Assembly (NCBI GenBank): GCA_024641835.1
Contig: JAHECH010000122.1
Span: 1-9,140 of the forward strand
DNA: 9,140 nucleotides
Source: Deltaproteobacteria bacterium
GTDB taxonomy: Bacteria; Desulfobacterota; DSM-4660; Desulfatiglandales; HGW-15
Reading direction: 5' to 3'
Under the pieces are notes generated by a model. It saw only the letters and a program-made list of their open reading frames with translations. It had not been told where the DNA came from and made no database searches. Below are positions 6,296 through 9,140 of this stretch, in pieces. Made by a program: the position numbers and the translations under genes. The stretch's first letter is position 1. The number at the start of each line of letters is the position of its first letter.

Positions 6296-6997
6296 ATGGT
6301 AGAGAAGCGGGAGACTCATACGACCATCAGCGCAGAACCAGATCCCATCCGGATAGATCTCCTGAAGACGGCCGTCATTGTCGTGGATATGCAAAATGCC
6401 TTCGTGAGAAGGGGGGGCTATTTCGATCTGGCCGGCTATGATATTTCCGGGACGCAACGGATCATTGTGCCCTGCCAAAAGATCATTACCGCTTCCCGAC
6501 AAAAAGGGGCCAGGATCATATACTTCCAGATGGGATGCAGCCCTGATTTTTCAGACAGAGGTCCGCCGGATTCACCCGGCAACCTTAAATCAAAAGGCCT
6601 AAACCTGATTCACAGGAGCCCCGAGGTTAAAGATAGCTTCTATATCTACGGCACGTGGGGGGCAGAGATCATAGAAGAACTTAAGCCCCGGCCGGAAGAC
6701 ATTATCGTAAGGAAGCAGAAATATGATGGATTTATCGGTACCAACCTGGACATCATCCTGCGGACCTTTGGCATGAAGTATCTCCTATTTGTTGGAACTG
6801 CGACCAACGTATGCGTTGAATCGACACTGAGGCATGCTTTTTTCTTGGACTATTTTCCTATACTTGTTTCAGATGCCGTAAGCCAGGCGGGTTCAAGCAT
6901 CACGCAACAGGCAACGATTCTCAATGTCAAAACCCATTTTGGCTGGGTGACGACTTCTGAAAGCATCATGACCGGAGTGGAAAACCTCGAGCACTGA
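6296..6997 (+). CDS. RutB-like cysteine hydrolase (isochorismatase superfamily)
   Basis: A 233-residue amidohydrolase of normal length. The isochorismatase-fold catalytic triad is visible: Asp31 in VVDMQNAF, Lys140 in VRKQKYDGF and Cys173 in GTATNVCVEST. The similarity to E. coli RutB, the ureidoacrylate amidohydrolase of pyrimidine breakdown, extends well beyond the triad: GGYFDLAGYD (40-49), LDIILRTFG, VCVESTLRHAFFLDYF and FGWV all have close RutB counterparts. RutB releases carbamate from ureidoacrylate, but its substrate comes from the oxygen-using RutA step, and no other rut gene is present here, so a related amide or ureido substrate is more likely. The start at 6296 has GGAAGG eight bases upstream. 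The ATP-binding subunit gene begins 58 bp downstream, so the two are probably in one operon. Superfamily certain; substrate unknown. Confidence 0.9.
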   Translation: MVEKRETHTTISAEPDPIRIDLLKTAVIVVDMQNAFVRRGGYFDLAGYDISGTQRIIVPCQKIITASRQKGARIIYFQMGCSPDFSDRGPPDSPGNLKSKGLNLIHRSPEVKDSFYIYGTWGAEIIEELKPRPEDIIVRKQKYDGFIGTNLDIILRTFGMKYLLFVGTATNVCVESTLRHAFFLDYFPILVSDAVSQAGSSITQQATILNVKTHFGWVTTSESIMTGVENLEH

Positions 6998-7034
6998 TAC
7001 CTTGAGACACCTCGGAATAGAGACTCTCTGCAGG

Positions 7035-7047
7035 AAGGAGGAGGGGA
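7035..7047 (+). promoter_or_regulatory. Ribosome binding site fixing the start of the ATP-binding subunit gene
   Basis: A purine-rich AAGGAGGAGGGGA lies 8 to 14 bases before the ATG at 7056. It supports that start over the in-frame TTG at 7002, which would place this site inside the gene. Confidence 0.8.
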
Positions 7048-7055
7048 AGAGCACC

Positions 7056-8078
7056 ATGTCCAAAGATTATATCTTCAGGATTGAAGAGTTAACCCAGGAG
7101 TACAATGATCTGGTCGGCAAGAAATGCGCCAATCTTGGTGAAATGGCCAAAATCGGCTTACGGGTACCCCCGGGGTTTTCTCTATCCCTTGACGCATACA
7201 GGAAATTCATGTCTGAGACGGGAGCAGCCGAGGAGATAAGAGACTATCTCAATGGCCTCAACCATGGTTTCGAAAAAATAGATCATTTTAACGAGGCCAG
7301 TGTGGCGTTGCGAAGGATCGTGGAATCAAGGGATATGCCCCAGGACATGAAGGAGCAAATCCTGGCCCATTATCAGGAAATCTGTCGGAAGTGTCATGTA
7401 GAAAGGGTTGCGGTTTCAACCAGATCTGCGGGGACGGCAAGCCACCCCGGGCAGTTTGAAACCCATCTGAACGTCGTAGGAGAAGTTGATCTTATAAAGA
7501 AGATCATCAAAGTCTGGTCAAGCACGTTCAACGCCAGGTCCTTGTCTTCGAGGAAACGGGCTGGATTGCCGCTGGAAAGCGACCCTATAGGCGTGGCCGT
7601 GATCAAGATGGTCAACGCTCGTTGTGCCGGAGTCTTATTCACAGCTGATCCCAACACGGGAGATCGGTCGAGAATGATTATCGAGGCCAATTGGGGTTTG
7701 GGAGAGAGCGTCGTCGGCGGAGAAGCCATGCCGGACGTGGTTATCCTGGACAAAGAAAGCCTGGAGATCGTGGAGAGGAAACTGGGCAGTAAAAAGAGAT
7801 GCATAACCTGTCAAGAGATCGGGGTTGCTGAAGTGGAAACACCCCCTGATCAGTGCAGTGCTTTCTGTGTGAGCGATGAAGAAGTGAAAGAAATAGGTAG
7901 ATTAGGAAGAACCCTTGAGGCACACTTCGGCGTTCCCCAGGACACGGAATGGGCCGTAGACCAGGATCTCACCGGCCCCGAGAGAATCATTTTGCTCCAG
8001 ACTCGGGCTGAGGTCATTGCGGAACAAAAAACGCCTGTGGACCGGATTCTCGACTTGATGCTCAGCAGGCTTGGATAG
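7056..8078 (+). CDS. Stand-alone PEP synthase/PPDK-type ATP-binding subunit, phenylphosphate synthase subunit 2-like
   Basis: A 340-residue protein that is essentially only the N-terminal ATP-grasp domain of PEP synthase and pyruvate phosphate dikinase. Visible motifs in order: VGKKCANLGEM with Lys22, then GLRVPPGF (34-41); VAVSTRSAG with Arg123, the usual ATP-contacting arginine; GQFETHLNV; a CAGVLFTADPNTG segment; NWGLGESVVGGEAMPDVV; and a C-terminal DTEWAVDQ followed by ILLQTRAEV. It stops where full-length enzymes would continue into the phosphohistidine domain, and that domain is present separately at 2776-4458. By analogy with phenylphosphate synthase it would bind MgATP and phosphorylate the partner's His517, releasing AMP and phosphate. 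The gene follows the RutB-like gene by 58 bp and precedes the XRE-cupin gene by 187 bp, in which I see no gene. The true acceptor is unknown. Confidence 0.9.
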   Translation: MSKDYIFRIEELTQEYNDLVGKKCANLGEMAKIGLRVPPGFSLSLDAYRKFMSETGAAEEIRDYLNGLNHGFEKIDHFNEASVALRRIVESRDMPQDMKEQILAHYQEICRKCHVERVAVSTRSAGTASHPGQFETHLNVVGEVDLIKKIIKVWSSTFNARSLSSRKRAGLPLESDPIGVAVIKMVNARCAGVLFTADPNTGDRSRMIIEANWGLGESVVGGEAMPDVVILDKESLEIVERKLGSKKRCITCQEIGVAEVETPPDQCSAFCVSDEEVKEIGRLGRTLEAHFGVPQDTEWAVDQDLTGPERIILLQTRAEVIAEQKTPVDRILDLMLSRLG

Positions 8079-8265
8079 ATGTCAGCATCTGCTGGCTAAG
8101 TGATCCCAAGGCTTATGATCCAGCACTGGAAGCCCTTTCCCCGCGGTTACTTGGGTGGGAGAAGCCGTCTCGACAACCGATGTGCAACAAATGGCGCAGA
8201 AAACGCCTTGAAAACAGGGAAGAGCGGGTATCGACATTCCAGGAATTATTGATGGAGGCAACCGG

Positions 8266-8847
8266 ATGGGTGAGGAAATCATTGCGAAGAACATCTACAA
8301 CCTGAGAAAGAAAAGAAAGATCACGCTGGACAAGCTGGCGGATCTGACTGGCCTCACCAAGGGTTATCTTTCAAAAATTGAGAGGTCGAAAAAAGCTCCC
8401 CCCTATTCCACCTTGAACAAGATTGCCATAGCTTTTGGGGTGGATGCGGCCTCCTTGCTGGAAGAGAGCCCTCAAGAGACCAAGAACATCAAAGTGGCGT
8501 TCACGAAGAATCGCCGTGGGAAAGCCGTCAGAAGCGTAGGGTCCTTGGCGGAAGGCTCTTTATACGGATATAATTACGAAGCCCTTGCCTCTGATAAATC
8601 AGGCAAAAACATGGAGCCTTTCATCATTGAGCCCTCTTTCGATGAAGAGGCTATTTTCCAGCACGAGGGTGAAGAATTCATGTACGTCCTGGAAGGCAGG
8701 CATGAATTTATCTACGATGGGAATCGTTATATCATGGATAAGGGTGACTCTGTTTACTTTGATGCCGCTGTACCTCATACCGGCAGGAGCTTGGGAAAGA
8801 GAAAGGCAAAACTCCTGGCGGTCATGTACAATTATAAGAGGCTTTGA
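8266..8847 (+). CDS. XRE-family transcriptional regulator with C-terminal cupin sensor domain
   Basis: A 193-residue cytoplasmic DNA-binding protein. Residues 6-65 are a helix-turn-helix of the XRE/Cro type (NIYNLRKKRKITLDKLADLT then GLTKGYLSKIERSKKAPPYS). Residues ~115-190 form a cupin barrel (HEGEEFMYVLEGRHEF, then YIMDKGDSVYFDAAVPHTGRS); His133, Glu137 and His171 are at positions that often bind metal in cupins. Such HTH-cupin proteins usually sense a small molecule and control the genes beside them. The start has GGAGG at 8254-8258, seven bases upstream. It lies downstream of the ATP-binding subunit on the same strand, so it is the natural candidate regulator of the split-dikinase genes. 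The ligand and operator are not known; the inverted repeat at 4874-5132 is one possible target. Confidence 0.92.
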   Translation: MGEEIIAKNIYNLRKKRKITLDKLADLTGLTKGYLSKIERSKKAPPYSTLNKIAIAFGVDAASLLEESPQETKNIKVAFTKNRRGKAVRSVGSLAEGSLYGYNYEALASDKSGKNMEPFIIEPSFDEEAIFQHEGEEFMYVLEGRHEFIYDGNRYIMDKGDSVYFDAAVPHTGRSLGKRKAKLLAVMYNYKRL

Positions 8848-8898
8848 TGAGTCGTTCTTCAAGGGGTTCGTCCAGCAAGCTTGGAGCGAACGTTCCCA

Positions 8899-8928
8899 CC
8901 CGATAGATGCCCTCCATCGGGGCTATCG
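8899..8928. terminator. Weak hairpin between convergent genes
   Basis: Two alternative stems overlap here: CCCGAT (8899-8904) with ATCGGG (8916-8921), or CGATAG (8901-8906) with CTATCG (8923-8928) plus a short CCC/GGG inner stem. It lies between the stop at 8847 and the minus-strand stop at 8923, and the second stem overlaps the latter. No T-run follows on either strand, so a terminator role is only suggested by position. Confidence 0.25.
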
Positions 8929-9140
8929 CTTGATCTTAATTCCCGCCTTTTCTCGATCCCACGTGGCTTCCGTAATCCCTATCTCCCTGAGGCGATACTT
9001 CTCAATCCGGTTGGTGGGCGTTTTGGGTAGTTCGGGGACAAACTCCACGTACCGGGGAACGGCAAAATAGGCCATCCTTTCGTTGCAGTGTGCGATCAAA
9101 TCCTCAGGGGACAATGTCTCCCCGGGCTTGAGAACGACAT
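8923..9140 (-). CDS. Acyl-CoA ligase (AMP-forming), C-terminal fragment cut by window edge
   Basis: The frame is open to the end of the window, so only the last ~72 residues of the protein are seen. VVLKPGETLSPEDL, then CNERMAYFAVPRYVEFV and ELPKTPTNRIEKYRLRE, are the C-terminal AMP-binding-enzyme domain of acyl-CoA synthetases. These enzymes activate a carboxylic acid with ATP via an acyl-adenylate and transfer it to CoA. In the final motif the position that is usually the adenylation lysine (as in 'TGKI') is Arg in TNRI, while the next lysine (EK) is kept; several ligases of the carnitine/crotonobetaine-CoA-ligase-like type show similar endings, so this may be a subfamily trait. It is convergent with the XRE-cupin gene across 75 bp. 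The substrate cannot be inferred from this fragment. Confidence 0.88.
   Translation of the reverse strand, partial: VVLKPGETLSPEDLIAHCNERMAYFAVPRYVEFVPELPKTPTNRIEKYRLREIGITEATWDREKAGIKIKR

Noticed and set aside
8079..8265. Gap before the regulator gene: short open frames, a short hairpin near 8081-8096, and a TTGAAA at 8208
   Set aside because: Frames have no recognisable content, the hairpin is short with no T-run, and the possible -10 is at a poor 15-base spacing; too weak to annotate.
1..9140. Search for a CRISPR array, tRNA, rRNA, transposase or phage genes
   Set aside because: No regularly spaced repeats, cloverleaf, rRNA-like sequence or recombinase/transposase motif was seen by eye.

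Overview
The window reads as a stretch of chromosome from an anaerobic bacterium, most plausibly a Desulfobacterota (deltaproteobacterial) type. This is an inference from the gene families (split PEP-synthase-like proteins, DUF2284, CoA-ester enzymes, UPF0261), moderate-to-high GC content and a dispersed repeat starting CAGGCTGCTGAA of a kind I associate with that group. No rRNA or tRNA gene is visible to place it firmly.

Layout. Positions 1-2692 hold three plus-strand genes: the C-terminal three quarters of a Tm-1-like/UPF0261 protein, an enoyl-CoA hydratase/isomerase and a radical SAM protein. A strong hairpin at 2727-2757 separates them from a minus-strand gene (2776-4458). That gene encodes a 560-residue protein with the phosphohistidine 'mobile' domain of PEP-utilising enzymes but no ATP-grasp domain. 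About 830 bp of mostly non-coding DNA follows, carrying a 30-bp inverted repeat (4874-4903 / 5103-5132) whose arms each contain an outward-pointing TTGACA. Next come plus-strand genes for a DUF2284 cysteine-rich protein (5293-5952), a RutB-like cysteine hydrolase (6296-6997), an isolated PEP-synthase-type ATP-binding protein (7056-8078) and an XRE-cupin regulator (8266-8847). A MITE-like repeat with a three-way-junction fold lies between the first two. The window ends inside a minus-strand acyl-CoA ligase (8923-9140).

How the parts may work together. The ATP-binding protein at 7056 and the phosphohistidine protein at 2776 are complementary pieces of one dikinase-type enzyme. This is the architecture known for the two essential subunits of phenylphosphate synthase in anaerobic phenol degradation. 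Neither piece carries the C-terminal TIM barrel that binds pyruvate/PEP, so the phosphate acceptor is probably another small molecule, perhaps bound by the unfamiliar N-terminal ~340 residues of the minus-strand protein. With the hydrolase, CoA ligase and hydratase nearby, the cluster looks like a catabolic island in which a substrate is activated by phosphorylation and then handled as a CoA ester. The XRE-cupin protein is the obvious candidate regulator. The substrate cannot be read from the sequence.
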